Shown: positions 51,573-60,856, numbered from the stretch's first letter. The stretch: DNA of 64,000 nt from Halorubrum aquaticum (GCF_900113615.1 NZ_FOPZ01000018.1:1-64000); one strand, 5' to 3'. The notes: a model not told the origin generated them from the letters alone. Translations and numbers: made by a program.

Positions 51573-52268
51573 TCAATCGTCGTCGAAGACGTCGCCGAGC
51601 TCCTCGAAGTGTTCGCTGACGTCCCGTCCGGTCGACTCCCCGGGAAGGATGTCGCCGAGCGCGCCGCCGAACGCCGCCCCGCCCCAGACGACGGTCACCC
51701 TGGCGAACGCCTCCAGCGTCGTCGGGTCCTCCGCGAAGAGCCGGCCCCACAGCGCCATCAGCCCCGCGGAGACGACGAACGCGACGGTCAGGACGCCGAC
51801 GAGCCGGCGGGGAACGAGCCCGAAGATCGGTCGGTACACCCGAACGTCCCGGAAGTCGGCGTAGTACAGCAGCCCGGTGGTCACGCCGACGACGAAACAG
51901 ACGTGTCCGGCGAGGTAGACGGGAACGCCGGCGACCCGCGCCGTCGCGAACCACGCGGCGATCTCGAAGACGCCCCCCTCGACGAGAAGCGGGAGCGCGA
52001 AGACGATCCCCCCGACGAACGACTGGGCGATGTCGCGTCCCGTGTACTTGCTGATCCGCGTCGTGAACGCGTCGCTTCCGGGCATCCGCTCCACCAGCGA
52101 GATCGTCTGTCTGACCTTCTCGCGTTCGTGTTCGTCGTCGACCGTCTCCTCGAGCGCGTCCAGCTTCTTCAGGAGGTCGTCGATGTCGGGGCTCTCCTCA
52201 CCCGGCGTCGACGTCGCCCACGGCTCCGACGCCGTCCCTCCGGATCCCCGTTCGTCGTCGGTTCCCAT
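51573..52268 (-). CDS. DUF2391-type integral membrane protein
   Basis: A 231-residue protein. The N-terminal 75 residues are soluble, with a predicted coiled coil (DIDDLLKKLDALEETVDDEHEREKVRQT, in pieces). Five or six helices follow (FVGGIVFALPLLVEGG; VYLAGHVCFVVGVTTGLLYY; VGVLTVAFVVSAGLMALWG; TVVWGGAAFGGALGDILPG). The HVCFVVG and ALGDILPG segments match what I recall of the DUF2391 family. Function unknown. The start at MGTDDERGSG is preferred. The gene ends 74 bp upstream of the Hsp20 start-side on the same strand. Confidence 0.75.
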   Translation of the reverse strand: MGTDDERGSGGTASEPWATSTPGEESPDIDDLLKKLDALEETVDDEHEREKVRQTISLVERMPGSDAFTTRISKYTGRDIAQSFVGGIVFALPLLVEGGVFEIAAWFATARVAGVPVYLAGHVCFVVGVTTGLLYYADFRDVRVYRPIFGLVPRRLVGVLTVAFVVSAGLMALWGRLFAEDPTTLEAFARVTVVWGGAAFGGALGDILPGESTGRDVSEHFEELGDVFDDD

Positions 52269-52327
52269 ACCTCCGGAGTCCCCCTCGGGGAACAAAAGGA
52301 TGTCCGGCCGTTTCGTCCCGTCGCGGG

Positions 52328-53101
52328 TCAGTCGAGACGCTCCACGAACTCCGCGAGGACCGCGTTGAACCGCGACGGTGCCTCGAGCATCGCGAGGTGG
52401 GCGGCGTCGTCGATCCCGGCGTACTCACAGTCCGGGATCCGGTCGGCGAGGAACTCGTGATACCGCGGCGGCGTGAGCGCGTCGTGCTCGCCGACGACCG
52501 CGAGCGTCGGAAGGGCCACCTCGTCCAGTCGCTCGCGCACGTCGAACCGATGGCAGGTCAGGAAGTCGCGCTCGGTCACCGCCCGGCCGCACTCCAGCAT
52601 CGTCTCCCGCGAGCGTTCGAGGAGTCCGGCCGGCGCGTCGTGAAACAGTCGATCTCGCTCGTGTAACAGCGACAGCGCCCGGTCGAAGTCGGTCGCGAGG
52701 GCGTCCCGAAGCGCCGCCCCCGCCGTCAGCTTCGCGCCCGTGCCCGCGAGGACGAGTCCGTCGAGCGCGAGGTCGCGTTCGAGTGCCACCCACAGCACGA
52801 CGGCTCCGCCGAGCGAGTTGCCACAGAGGACGTCGGCGTCGGTCGCCGCCGTCACGGCGACGACGTCGTCGGCGTAGGACTCGAGGGTCGGCTCCCCCGC
52901 GGGCGCCCCCACGTCGTCGCTCTCGCCGTGTCCGGAGAGGTCGAGCGCGACGACCGGGAAGCGGTCGCCCAGCCGGGCCTGTGCCTTCCAGACGCCGGCG
53001 TTCCCGCCGCTGCCGTGGACGAAACAGACGGTCGGCCCGTCGCCGCCGCGGTCGAAACGGCGGTAGGCGGTCTCGCGACCGTGGTGCGTGACCCGTTCCA
53101 T
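52328..53101 (-). CDS. Alpha/beta hydrolase
   Basis: A 257-residue serine hydrolase. HGSGGNAGVW is the oxyanion segment, GNSLGGAV (about 100-107) is the nucleophile elbow with Ser, Asp appears in VVGEHDALTPPRY and His in DDAAHLAMLEAP, so the catalytic triad is complete. It resembles 3-oxoadipate enol-lactonase/haloperoxidase-type hydrolases, but the substrate cannot be named. The start at MERVTHHGRE is chosen because the longer form adds an atypical tail. It stands 59 bp upstream of the DUF2391 gene on the same strand. Confidence 0.9.
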   Translation of the reverse strand: MERVTHHGRETAYRRFDRGGDGPTVCFVHGSGGNAGVWKAQARLGDRFPVVALDLSGHGESDDVGAPAGEPTLESYADDVVAVTAATDADVLCGNSLGGAVVLWVALERDLALDGLVLAGTGAKLTAGAALRDALATDFDRALSLLHERDRLFHDAPAGLLERSRETMLECGRAVTERDFLTCHRFDVRERLDEVALPTLAVVGEHDALTPPRYHEFLADRIPDCEYAGIDDAAHLAMLEAPSRFNAVLAEFVERLD

Positions 53102-53280
53102 GTCCCGGATCCAGCGTGCGAGGGGATTAAACGGGCGGATCTCCACGGAGGCGGCGGGCTCACGCAGGGGGATCCCGCACGCGACCGGGTCTCGCTGAGG
53201 GACGCGGTCGGGACGATCCGAACCGCAATACTACCGTTCGACGGACGATATTCTCACGTCCTGCGATTTTCTCCGATTAA

Positions 53281-53288
53281 TTTATATA
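53281..53288 (+). promoter_or_regulatory. TATA box of the Hsp20-like/cdc48 operon
   Basis: TTTATATA, 25 bp before the ATG at 53314, in an AT-rich island (GATTAATTTATATACTTTCG). It is one of the strongest promoters in the window. Confidence 0.75.
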
Positions 53289-53313
53289 CTTTCGCGCCTA
53301 ACTTGTGGTTAGG

Positions 53314-53565
53314 ATGACTACCAAACAGACCCGATCGGTCGGCGGCGGTTCGCTGCTTCGCCGGTACGAGTACGATGACGGGTGGGTCGTCGCCGCCGAC
53401 GTCGGCGTCGACGACGAGACGATCGACGTCGACACCGTCGGCGACACGGCGATCGTCGTGGTCGAGGGCGACGGCGAGCCGACCGAATCGGAGTTCGAAC
53501 TGCCGGGTGAGGCCCGGAACGTCTCGGTGACGAACGGCGTGTTGACGATCGAGGGAGACCGATGA
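53314..53565 (+). CDS. Small Hsp20-like protein coupled to cdc48 (DUF7127 type)
   Basis: An 83-residue protein made almost only of beta strands: [62 protein letters not shown] (in pieces). The closing NGVLTIEGD is the hallmark of the alpha-crystallin core end. It is too short for a full Hsp20 and lacks the C-terminal tail. The stop overlaps the cdc48 start by four bases (ATGA), so the two are translated together. A substrate-handling partner of Cdc48 is therefore a fair inference. The ATG at 53314 is chosen over one three codons earlier by its spacing to the TATA box. Confidence 0.8.
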   Translation: MTTKQTRSVGGGSLLRRYEYDDGWVVAADVGVDDETIDVDTVGDTAIVVVEGDGEPTESEFELPGEARNVSVTNGVLTIEGDR

Positions 53566-55835
53566 AACTCACCGTCAAACCGCTGAAACAGAAGGACGCC
53601 GGCCGCCGGCTCGCGGCGATAGACCGCGTCGCGGCCGAGGAGCTCGGGCTCTCCGGCGGCGACTTCATTCGCGTCGAGGGCGCCGACGGGGCCGCGATCG
53701 CGCGCGTCTGGCCGGGTTACCCCGAGGACGACGGCACCGGCGTGGTCCGGATCGACGGGAAGCTCCGCCAGGAGGCCAGCGTCGGCATCGACGACCGCGT
53801 GACGCTCGAGCAGGTCGACGTCGAGCCCGCCGACCGGATCACCATCGCCTTACCCCAGCGGCTGGGCATTCGCGGCAACATCGACGCGCTGATCCGCCGC
53901 GAGCTCGGCGGCCAGCCCGTCACCGAGGGCCAGAACGTCCAGCTCCCGCTCGGCTTCGGCTTCATGGGCGGGCAGTCGCAGGCGGTCCCGCTGAAGGTCG
54001 CGAGCACGTCGCCGTCGGGGACCGTCGTGGTCACCGACTCGACGGAGATCGAGATCTCCGAGAAGCCCGCGGAGGAGATCGTCGGCGGCGCGGGCGCGTC
54101 GGAGGGCGCGGCCGCCGACGGCTCGCCCGACGTCACCTACGAGGACATCGGTGGGCTCGACGACGAGCTCGAGCAGGTCCGCGAGATGATCGAGCTGCCG
54201 ATGCGGCACCCCGAGCTGTTCAAGCGGCTCGGCATCGACCCGCCGAAGGGCGTCCTGCTCCACGGGCCGCCGGGGACCGGAAAGACCCTGATCGCGAAGG
54301 CGGTCGCCAACGAGATCGACGCCAGCTTCCACACGATCTCCGGTCCGGAGATCATGTCGAAGTACTACGGCGAGAGCGAGGAGCAGCTCCGTGACGTGTT
54401 CGAGGAGGCCACCGAGGAGGCTCCCGCGATCGTGTTCATGGACGAGCTCGACTCGATCGCCCCCAAACGCGAGGACGCCGGCGGCGACGTGGAACGCCGC
54501 GTCGTGGCCCAGCTGCTCTCGCTGATGGACGGGCTCGAGGAGCGCGGCGAGGTGGTCGTGATCGGCGCGACCAACCGCGTCGACGCGATCGACCCCGCGC
54601 TCCGGCGCGGCGGCCGGTTCGACCGCGAGATCGAGGTCGGCGTCCCCGACCGCGACGGCCGCAAGGAGATCCTCCAGGTCCACACGCGGAACATGCCGCT
54701 CGTCGACGGGATCGACCTCGACGAGTACGCCGAGAACACCCACGGGTTCGTCGGCGCGGACCTCGAGTCGCTGGCGAAGGAGTCGGCGATGCATGCGCTC
54801 CGTCGGATCCGCCCGCAGCTCGACTTGGAGAGCGACGAGATCGACGCGGACGTGTTGAACTCGATCCAGGTCACCGAGAACGACTTCAAGGAGGCGATGA
54901 AGGGCATCGAGCCCTCCGCGCTCCGCGAGGTGTTCGTCGAGGTGCCCGACGTCACCTGGAACGACGTCGGCGGCCTGAACGACACCAAAGAACGGCTCCG
55001 CGAGACGATCCAGTGGCCGCTCGAGTACCCCGAGGTGTTCGACCAGCTCGACATGCAGGCCGCGAAGGGCGTGTTGATGTACGGTCCGCCCGGGACCGGG
55101 AAGACCCTGCTCGCGAAGGCGGTCGCCAACGAGAGCGAGTCGAACTTCATCTCGATCAAGGGGCCCGAACTGCTGAACAAGTTCGTGGGCGAGTCCGAGA
55201 AGGGCGTCCGCGAGGTGTTCAGCAAGGCCCGCGAGAACGCGCCCACCATCGTGTTCTTCGACGAGATCGACTCGATCGCGACCGAGCGCGGCGGCAACAC
55301 GAGCGACTCGGGCGTCGGCGAGCGCGTCGTCTCCCAACTGCTGACGGAGCTCGACGGGCTCGAGTCGCTGGAGGACGTCGTCGTGATCGCGACGACGAAC
55401 CGCCCGGACCTGATCGACTCGGCGCTGCTCCGTCCCGGCCGGCTCGACAGGCACGTCCACGTGCCCGTCCCGGACGAGGAGGGTCGCCGGAAGATCCTCG
55501 AGGTCCACACCCGCGAGAAGCCGCTCGCGGACGACGTCGACCTCGACGCGATCGCCCGGAAGACCGAGGGGTACGTCGGCGCGGACCTCGAGGCGGTCGC
55601 CCGCGAGGCGTCGATGAACGCCTCCCGTGAGTTCATCGCCAGCGTCCCCCGCGAGGAGGTCGGCGAGTCCGTCGGTAACGTCCGCGTGACGATGGAACAC
55701 TTCGAGGACGCCTTAGGCGAGGTGAACCCGAGCGTCACTCCGGAGACCAGAGAGCGCTATGCGGAGATCGAAAAGCAGTTCCAGCGGTCCGAGACCGCCG
55801 ACCCGGCCGAATCCGAGTTCGGCGCGTTCCAGTAG
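53562..55835 (+). CDS. cdc48: Cdc48/VAT-type AAA+ ATPase
   Basis: Hexameric unfoldase that feeds proteins to the proteasome and remodels complexes. The 757-residue chain has an N domain (1-about 180: double-psi barrel beginning [20 protein letters not shown]), then two AAA modules. D1 has [21 protein letters not shown] and sensor [15 protein letters not shown]2 has [21 protein letters not shown] and the arginine fingers in [13 protein letters not shown]. The C-terminus ([18 protein letters not shown]) ends in an aromatic residue that could dock on the proteasome. Haloarchaea often have several Cdc48 paralogues. No intein interrupts either P-loop. Confidence 0.97.
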   Translation: MKLTVKPLKQKDAGRRLAAIDRVAAEELGLSGGDFIRVEGADGAAIARVWPGYPEDDGTGVVRIDGKLRQEASVGIDDRVTLEQVDVEPADRITIALPQRLGIRGNIDALIRRELGGQPVTEGQNVQLPLGFGFMGGQSQAVPLKVASTSPSGTVVVTDSTEIEISEKPAEEIVGGAGASEGAAADGSPDVTYEDIGGLDDELEQVREMIELPMRHPELFKRLGIDPPKGVLLHGPPGTGKTLIAKAVANEIDASFHTISGPEIMSKYYGESEEQLRDVFEEATEEAPAIVFMDELDSIAPKREDAGGDVERRVVAQLLSLMDGLEERGEVVVIGATNRVDAIDPALRRGGRFDREIEVGVPDRDGRKEILQVHTRNMPLVDGIDLDEYAENTHGFVGADLESLAKESAMHALRRIRPQLDLESDEIDADVLNSIQVTENDFKEAMKGIEPSALREVFVEVPDVTWNDVGGLNDTKERLRETIQWPLEYPEVFDQLDMQAAKGVLMYGPPGTGKTLLAKAVANESESNFISIKGPELLNKFVGESEKGVREVFSKARENAPTIVFFDEIDSIATERGGNTSDSGVGERVVSQLLTELDGLESLEDVVVIATTNRPDLIDSALLRPGRLDRHVHVPVPDEEGRRKILEVHTREKPLADDVDLDAIARKTEGYVGADLEAVAREASMNASREFIASVPREEVGESVGNVRVTMEHFEDALGEVNPSVTPETRERYAEIEKQFQRSETADPAESEFGAFQ

Positions 55836-55861
55836 GCTCCGCCGCGGGGCGTTCGGTTTTT

Positions 55862-56071
55862 TCAGATCACTCCCGCCGTCGACAGCAGGAAGAGCGCGGC
55901 GACGACGACGATCCCGATCGTGACGAGCCGCCAGGCGAGCTTCAACACGAACTTCCCGAGCACGATCACGACCGCGACGGCCACGAGCGCGACGAGCAAC
56001 TGTCCCATCGGGCTGGCGAGCAGGCCCGCCTGCGAGAGCACGGCCGCGAGATCGGCTGTCAGTGTAGTCAT
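55862..56071 (-). CDS. Small membrane protein
   Basis: A 69-residue protein with two hydrophobic segments (about 20-38 and 45-65: LLVALVAVAVVIVLGKFVLKLAW and TIGIVVVAALFLLSTAGV). It is rich in Val and Ala with few charges. Family and function are not recognised. The ATG at 56071 is preferred over the upstream 56137 start, which would cross a GC-poor gap. It is convergent with cdc48 (26 bp). Confidence 0.6.
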   Translation of the reverse strand: MTTLTADLAAVLSQAGLLASPMGQLLVALVAVAVVIVLGKFVLKLAWRLVTIGIVVVAALFLLSTAGVI

Positions 56072-56312
56072 GTCCGGCCCCATGACGAGGACCCGCATAA
56101 GCTTGGTGGGTCCGGATCCGCTGACAAAAGAAATCATTTCTGATACTTCCGAACGCCCGCACGACGTTCACGTCGTCTCTCATCCGCCGAACTCGCGACG
56201 ACCGGGTGAACGACGGGCGTGGAACGCCCGCGATAGACCCCCCTTCTTTTCCGATGGGAGACCGCTTCTGTCGGTCGATCCATCGATTTCTGATTCAGTT
56301 TCACCGTGGTCT

Positions 56313-56330
56313 GCCCATGCTTATATGGGC
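56313..56330. promoter_or_regulatory. Palindrome over the probable RNR promoter
   Basis: GCCCAT-GCTTAT-ATGGGC is an 18-bp palindrome with perfect 6-bp arms. Its centre contains the TATA-like CTTATA (56320-56325), so a bound dimer would cover the promoter. A transcript from here would have a leader of about 120 nt before the mini-ORF at 56474. The rest of 56072-56473 holds no gene that I can support. Confidence 0.5.
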
Positions 56331-56473
56331 GGAAGCCGTTGGGACGACCCGAACCAATCTCGAAGCCGTACGCGTCGGTCGAACGTTACATACGAGATCG
56401 AACAGGAATTCGCCTACTGGACCGGGAACCGAACTTACAAGGGTCCACTTCGCCAGCGTACTAACACCATATC

Positions 56474-56518
56474 ATGAGCCAGATCGCACGCGGACCTCGC
56501 GGGGTGACCGTCGAATGA
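56474..56518 (+). CDS. Candidate 14-codon leader ORF upstream of nrdJ
   Basis: A short frame MSQIARGPRGVTVE ends in TGA that overlaps the nrdJ ATG (ATGA). The coupling is perfect for reinitiation. The peptide is basic, unlike typical haloarchaeal proteins. It may be a regulatory leader peptide or may mark an alternative extended start by frameshift; it may also be chance. Evidence is only its position. Confidence 0.35.
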   Translation: MSQIARGPRGVTVE

Positions 56519-59500
56519 GCAGCGACGGCGTCTCCGCCGACGAACTCGAACTGCCGATCAAACGCACCACGGGCGAGACGATGGAGGAACGTCTCACGGA
56601 CAACGCCTATCACAACATCCTCCCGGCGCGCTACCTCCGGAAGGACGCCGACGGGGAGCCGGTCGAGACGCAGGAGGAACTGTTCGACCGCGTCGCGCGC
56701 AACGTCGCGCTCGCGGAGGCGGTCTTCGAGGCGGAGAAGCGCGACGTCGAGGTCACGGTCACTCCGGACCAGCTCAAGCCCGACCATCCGCGCCGGGACG
56801 AGCTCGCCGAGAAGGTCTTCGGGGCGGGCGTCTCCGCCGCCGACGAGGCGGAGACGGCGCTTTCCGCACACAACGTGAACAAGTTCGCGTACGACACGGT
56901 CGTCCCCGAACTCCCCGACGGGGTCCGCGAGCACGTCGAGGAGACCGCGGAGACGTTCCGTAACGGGATGGAGTCGCTCTCGTTCATGCCGAACTCGCCC
57001 ACCCTGATGAACGCGGGCGACGAGCTCCAGCAGCTCTCGGCGTGCTTCGTCGACTCGCCCGGCGACGACATCACCGACATCCACCAGACGGCCAAGGAGG
57101 CGGCGGAGGTCTTCCAGAGCGGCGGCGGTATGGGATACGCCTTCTGGAAGCTGCGCCCCTACGGCGACGCGGTCGGCTCCACCGGCGGGATCGCCTCCGG
57201 GCCGATCACGTTCATGCGGACCTTCGACCAGATGTGCGAGACGATCGCCCAGGGCGGCGCGCGCCGCGGAGCCCAGATGGGCGTCATGCGCGTCTCGCAC
57301 CCGGACGTCATCCAGTTCATCCACTCGAAGAACAAGGACGTCTCCTTAGCCCACTCCCTGCGGCTGAACGACCCCGACGACTTCACGCACAACTCCTTCG
57401 CGGACGCCTTGGAGGAGGCCCGCGAACTCATCGACGACGAGGGACGCGTCCCCGAACACCTCCGGAACGCGGTCGAGGGACACCTCTCGAACTTCAACAT
57501 CAGCGTCGGCGTCACCGACGACTTCATGGAGGCGCTGTACAACGACGAGGAGTTCACCTTCACCAACCCGCGCACGGAGGAGCCCCACGTCGCGACGCCG
57601 GAGACGAAGGAGATCTACGAGATGTTCGGCCTCGGCGAGCACGTCGAGGTCGGCGAGGTGCTCTCGATCCCGGCCGCGGAGCTCTGGGACGACATGATCG
57701 AGGGCGCCCACGAGAACGGCGAACCCGGCGTCATCTACCTCGAACGCGTGAACAAGGAACACTCCTTCGACACCGAGGAGAACCCCGAGCACCGTATCCT
57801 CGCGACGAACCCCTGCGGAGAGCAGCCGCTCGAGGAGTACGAGGCGTGTAACCTCGGCCACATCAACCTCTCGACGCTCGCGGCGAAGGACGCGCCCGAC
57901 TGGCGGGTCTGGAGCGAGGAGCACGCGGACGAGTACGACTCCCACGAGGCGGCGGTCGACGCCTTCCTTGCGGAGGCGATCGACTTCGAGGAGTTCGACG
58001 ACCGCATCGAGTACGGCACGCGCTTCCTCGAGAACGTCGTCACGATGTCCGACTTCCCGGTCGAGAAGATCGAACAGAAGGTCCGGGACATGCGGAAGAT
58101 CGGCCTCGGGATCATGGGGCTCGCCCAGCTGTACATCCAGCTCGGCGTCAAGTACGGCTCCGAGGAGGGCAACGAGGTCGCCCGCCAGCTGATGACCCAC
58201 ATCAACCACGAGTCGAAGGCAACCTCCCACGAGCTCGCAGAGCAGCGCGGCGTCTTCAACGACTGGGCGGACTCGAAGTACGCGGACCCGACCGAGCACC
58301 GCGAGTGGTTCGAACACCACACCGGACTCGACGCCGACGAGTGGGCCGACGGGTTCCCGATCCGCAACCACAACACGACGACCATCGCGCCGACGGGCAC
58401 CACGTCGATGATCGGCAACACCACCGGCGGCTGTGAGCCCATCTACAACGTCGCGTTCTACAAGAACGTCTCCGACGACGTCCAGGGCGACGAGATGCTC
58501 GTCGAGTTCGACGACTACTTCCTGCGCACGCTGGAGGCGAACGACATCGACGTCGACGCGGTGAAACTGGAGGCCCAGGAGCAGATGGCCGAGAACGCCT
58601 TCGACGGCGTCGAGGGGCTCTCGACGGTGCCGGACGCGATCGGCGAGCTGTTCGTCGTCACCGGGTCGCTGTCGGGGATCGAACACGCGGCGGTCCAGTG
58701 TGCCTGCCAGCAGGGGGTCGACTCCGCCATCTCGAAGACGTGTAACTTCCCGAACGACGCCACCGCCGCGGACATGGAGGAGGTGTACCGCTACATCTAC
58801 GACCACGGCGGGAAGGGAGTCACCGTCTACCGCGACGGCACCCGCTCGAAGCAGGTGCTCACGACCCGCGCGAAGAACACGGAGTTCGCCGACGAGTCGG
58901 AGGCGGCGGAGACGATCGTCGAGCAGATCCGCGAGGTGTTCGGCGGCGTCGAGGCGTTCCTCGACAACGAGGACGTCAGAGCGGCCGTCGACACGGAGGT
59001 CTCGGCGCTGCTCGAGTCCGCCGACCGCCCGGAGGTCGCGTACACCGAGACCCGGCCCCGCCCCGACTCGCTGTCGGGCGTGACCCAGCGCGTCGAGACG
59101 GGCTACGGCAAGCTGTACGTCACCATCAACGAGGAGGAGGACGGCCGGCCGTTCGAGCTGTTCGCGAACATCGGCCACTCCGGCGGCTACACCAACTCCT
59201 TCACGGAGGCGCTCGCGAAGGTCATCTCGACCGCGCTCCGTTCCGGCGTCGACCCCGAGGAGATCGTCGACGAGCTACAGGGCACCCGGAGCCCGAAGGT
59301 CGCCTGGGACAAGGGCGAGCAGATCCAGTCGATCCCGGACGCGATCGGCACCGCGCTCCGGCGCTACCTCGACGACGAGATCGACAAGGGGATCCCCCAA
59401 CAGCAGAGCCTCGACGACGTCGAGGGCGACGCGGCAGGGGTCGACGCGGCAGGAGTCGACGCGGCCGAGACCGCGGCCGACTCGCAGAGCCAGACCGACG

Positions 59501-59724
59501 GCGGCGCGGTCCCCGGCGGGAGCTCGACCGAGGTGCCGGCCGACGCGGGACCGTCGGTCGACCCCGGATCGACGAGCGGTCCCGGGGGAGACGCCGAGGA
59601 CGACGTCACGCGGGACCTCATCGCCGCGGGCGAGTCGCCCGAGTGTCCCGAGTGCGGCGGGATGAACCTCTACTTCTCGGAGGGGTGCAAGACGTGCGAG
59701 TCCTGCGGCTGGTCGGAGTGTTGA
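56515..59724 (+). CDS. nrdJ: Adenosylcobalamin-dependent ribonucleotide reductase (class II)
   Basis: Reduces ribonucleotides to deoxyribonucleotides with a B12 radical. The 1069-residue protein has FMPNSPTLMNAG and LSACFVDSPGD with the first redox Cys, SGGGMGYAFWKLRPYGD for B12/substrate, NPCGEQPLEEYEACNLGHINL with the thiyl Cys and its Glu/Asn partners, and PTGTTSMIGNTTGGCEPIYN. Residues about 945-1040 form an Asp/Ala/Gly/Ser linker with a tandem repeat (AGVDA). The end holds a zinc-ribbon-like redox tail CPECGG..CKTCESCGWSEC. No intein is present although these occur in relatives. ATG at 56515 follows a candidate leader ORF. Oxygen-independent, so suited to low oxygen in brine. Confidence 0.97.
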   Translation: MSSDGVSADELELPIKRTTGETMEERLTDNAYHNILPARYLRKDADGEPVETQEELFDRVARNVALAEAVFEAEKRDVEVTVTPDQLKPDHPRRDELAEKVFGAGVSAADEAETALSAHNVNKFAYDTVVPELPDGVREHVEETAETFRNGMESLSFMPNSPTLMNAGDELQQLSACFVDSPGDDITDIHQTAKEAAEVFQSGGGMGYAFWKLRPYGDAVGSTGGIASGPITFMRTFDQMCETIAQGGARRGAQMGVMRVSHPDVIQFIHSKNKDVSLAHSLRLNDPDDFTHNSFADALEEARELIDDEGRVPEHLRNAVEGHLSNFNISVGVTDDFMEALYNDEEFTFTNPRTEEPHVATPETKEIYEMFGLGEHVEVGEVLSIPAAELWDDMIEGAHENGEPGVIYLERVNKEHSFDTEENPEHRILATNPCGEQPLEEYEACNLGHINLSTLAAKDAPDWRVWSEEHADEYDSHEAAVDAFLAEAIDFEEFDDRIEYGTRFLENVVTMSDFPVEKIEQKVRDMRKIGLGIMGLAQLYIQLGVKYGSEEGNEVARQLMTHINHESKATSHELAEQRGVFNDWADSKYADPTEHREWFEHHTGLDADEWADGFPIRNHNTTTIAPTGTTSMIGNTTGGCEPIYNVAFYKNVSDDVQGDEMLVEFDDYFLRTLEANDIDVDAVKLEAQEQMAENAFDGVEGLSTVPDAIGELFVVTGSLSGIEHAAVQCACQQGVDSAISKTCNFPNDATAADMEEVYRYIYDHGGKGVTVYRDGTRSKQVLTTRAKNTEFADESEAAETIVEQIREVFGGVEAFLDNEDVRAAVDTEVSALLESADRPEVAYTETRPRPDSLSGVTQRVETGYGKLYVTINEEEDGRPFELFANIGHSGGYTNSFTEALAKVISTALRSGVDPEEIVDELQGTRSPKVAWDKGEQIQSIPDAIGTALRRYLDDEIDKGIPQQQSLDDVEGDAAGVDAAGVDAAETAADSQSQTDGGAVPGGSSTEVPADAGPSVDPGSTSGPGGDAEDDVTRDLIAAGESPECPECGGMNLYFSEGCKTCESCGWSEC
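59428..59472 (+). repeat. 15-bp tandem repeats in the nrdJ linker
   Basis: GACGCGGCAGGGGTC (59428-59442), GACGCGGCAGGAGTC (59443-59457) and a diverged third unit (59458-59472) encode repeated Asp-Ala-Ala-Gly-Val. They keep the frame and lengthen a disordered linker. Confidence 0.8.
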
Positions 59725-59850
59725 GCGAGCCGGGGACGACCCGGTAGCGGTTCGAGAGCGGTTCTTTTGACGGTGCGGCTTTCCCGTGATGTCGCGGTCG
59801 GACCGCGTAGCGATGGGTCCGGTTTCCGGAGGTCCGGCCGCGTGGTTCAC

Positions 59851-60036
59851 GTCGTTGCTAGCGCGGGGCTCCTCGCCGAAGCCTCAGCCGCCCGGCCCAC
59901 GGGTGCCCCTTCGAATCCCGCTCGACCCGCAACCACACGGCCCCGCACCTCACGCCTCCCCAGCCTCGTCGCTCGCCGGAGGCGAGCGACTCCCTCGCGG
60001 TCCGGAAGCGCCCGTTCGGGCGCTTCCGGGCGCGCC
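59851..60036 (-). repeat. Structured intergenic repeat, copy D
   Basis: Minus-strand copy between nrdJ and the Gly/Met-rich gene, both ends convergent. On the minus strand: GGCGCGC box (60036-60030), a long perfect hairpin with 13-bp arms (60002-60029), a perfect 10-bp hairpin with loop TCC (59968-59990), the invariant box (complement of 59946-59963), a diverged GGGATTCGAAGGGGCA box (59919-59904), then shortened end boxes at 59891-59878 and 59866-59851. The third hairpin region is missing. It follows a TTTT run (60075-60078) after the upstream gene. No protein is encoded between 59725 and 60106. Confidence 0.85.
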
Positions 60037-60074
60037 GAACGACCGTCCGGCGGCCGCTCGGCTGATCGGGTGAG

Positions 60075-60078
60075 AAAA
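60075..60078 (-). terminator. T-run after the Gly/Met-rich gene
   Basis: CGCGTTTTCTC on the minus strand, about 30 bp after the stop at 60107 and just ahead of repeat copy D. Confidence 0.4.
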
Positions 60079-60106
60079 CGCGGAGAACGTTCGAGCCGCG
60101 GCCGCC

Positions 60107-60547
60107 TCAGTCGTCCTCGAGCGCCTGCGCGATGCGCTGGAGCTGGCGGGTCGCGTCGCGGACCTCGTCGCGGAGCTGTCGCACCTCGCGGACGAGCTCC
60201 TCGTTGCCGACCGCGTCGCCGCCCTCCTCGCCGCGACCGCCGGGGCCGCCCGGACCGCCGCCCATGCCCGGCGGACCGCCCGCGCCGCCGGGACCGCCGC
60301 CGCCCATCATGCCGGACATCATCTGCGCGAAGGGGTTGCCGCCGCCGCCACCGCCCATGCCCGGCGGGCCACCGCCGCCGCCCATCATCTCCTCGGGATC
60401 GGGCCGGTCGCCCTCCTCGCGTTCCTGCTCGCGTCGTTCGCGGATCTCCTCGACGCGCTCGCGGAAGGACTTCTCCTCGTCGTCCGATCCGTCGGCCGCC
60501 TCGTCGGCTCCCGCCTCGTCCGCCTCGGATGGCTCGTCGTCACTCAT
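60107..60547 (-). CDS. Gly/Met-rich low-complexity protein with coiled coil
   Basis: A 146-residue protein of unknown function. It has an acidic N-terminus (1-26), a charged helix (SFRERVEEIRERREQEREE, about 27-45), a Gly/Met/Pro-rich middle (about 53-108; runs such as GGGGPPGMGGGGGGNPF and GMMGGGGPGGAGG), and a C-terminal coiled coil (EELVREVRQLRDEVRDATRQL). The two coiled coils around a flexible core suggest an oligomer or a condensate-forming protein. The Gly-Met composition resembles the thermosome tail, but no homology is implied. It is downstream of the 51-aa zinc-protein gene on the same strand (75 bp). Confidence 0.75.
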   Translation of the reverse strand: MSDDEPSEADEAGADEAADGSDDEEKSFRERVEEIRERREQEREEGDRPDPEEMMGGGGGPPGMGGGGGGNPFAQMMSGMMGGGGPGGAGGPPGMGGGPGGPGGRGEEGGDAVGNEELVREVRQLRDEVRDATRQLQRIAQALEDD

Positions 60548-60622
60548 ACCACTGGATTCGGGACGGGGTCCGAAAAGGGTTGTTTCTCGGGTCGTCGTCG
60601 CGTTCGTCCGCGCGTCGGGACC

Positions 60623-60778
60623 TCAGCCGCGAACCAGCGTTCGGCAGTTCGGACACTCCGTCGTTCCGGCGTCCCGGCCGACCGCCGGAACGTGGTCCCC
60701 GCAGTTCGGACAGCGAACCCGGCTGCGGGCGTACTCGGTGCTCGAACGGACCGAGGCCTCGTCGCCGTCGTCGCTCAT
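60623..60778 (-). CDS. 51-aa zinc-finger protein
   Basis: A very short gene not covered by usual length cut-offs. The protein starts MSDDGDEASVRSSTEYARSR and has two CPNC knuckles (residues 23-26 and 42-45) with VRCPNCGDHV and TECPNCRTLV, a classic zinc ribbon. The ATG at 60778 and TGA at 60623-60625 are clear, and codon use matches the neighbours. Haloarchaea possess many such mini zinc-finger proteins, several with roles in stress or swarming; this one is uncharacterised. It precedes the Gly/Met-rich gene on the same strand. Confidence 0.8.
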   Translation of the reverse strand: MSDDGDEASVRSSTEYARSRVRCPNCGDHVPAVGRDAGTTECPNCRTLVRG

Positions 60779-60856
60779 GTATGCGTGGTGTTCTCTCACC
60801 CGGCAAGTAGTTTACCCATATACGTCCTAATACACCGAATACGCCGTGACCGACGG

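Noticed and set aside
53850-55700. 616-codon minus-strand frame opposite cdc48
   Set aside because: Antisense shadow with no motif; the plus strand has both Walker pairs of Cdc48.
56072-56473. Cobalamin riboswitch ahead of the B12-dependent reductase
   Set aside because: No B12-box-like consensus is visible, and cobalamin riboswitches are not established in haloarchaea. The palindrome and mini-ORF explain the region better.
57346-59178. 610-codon minus-strand frame opposite nrdJ
   Set aside because: Antisense shadow; nrdJ has all class II reductase motifs.
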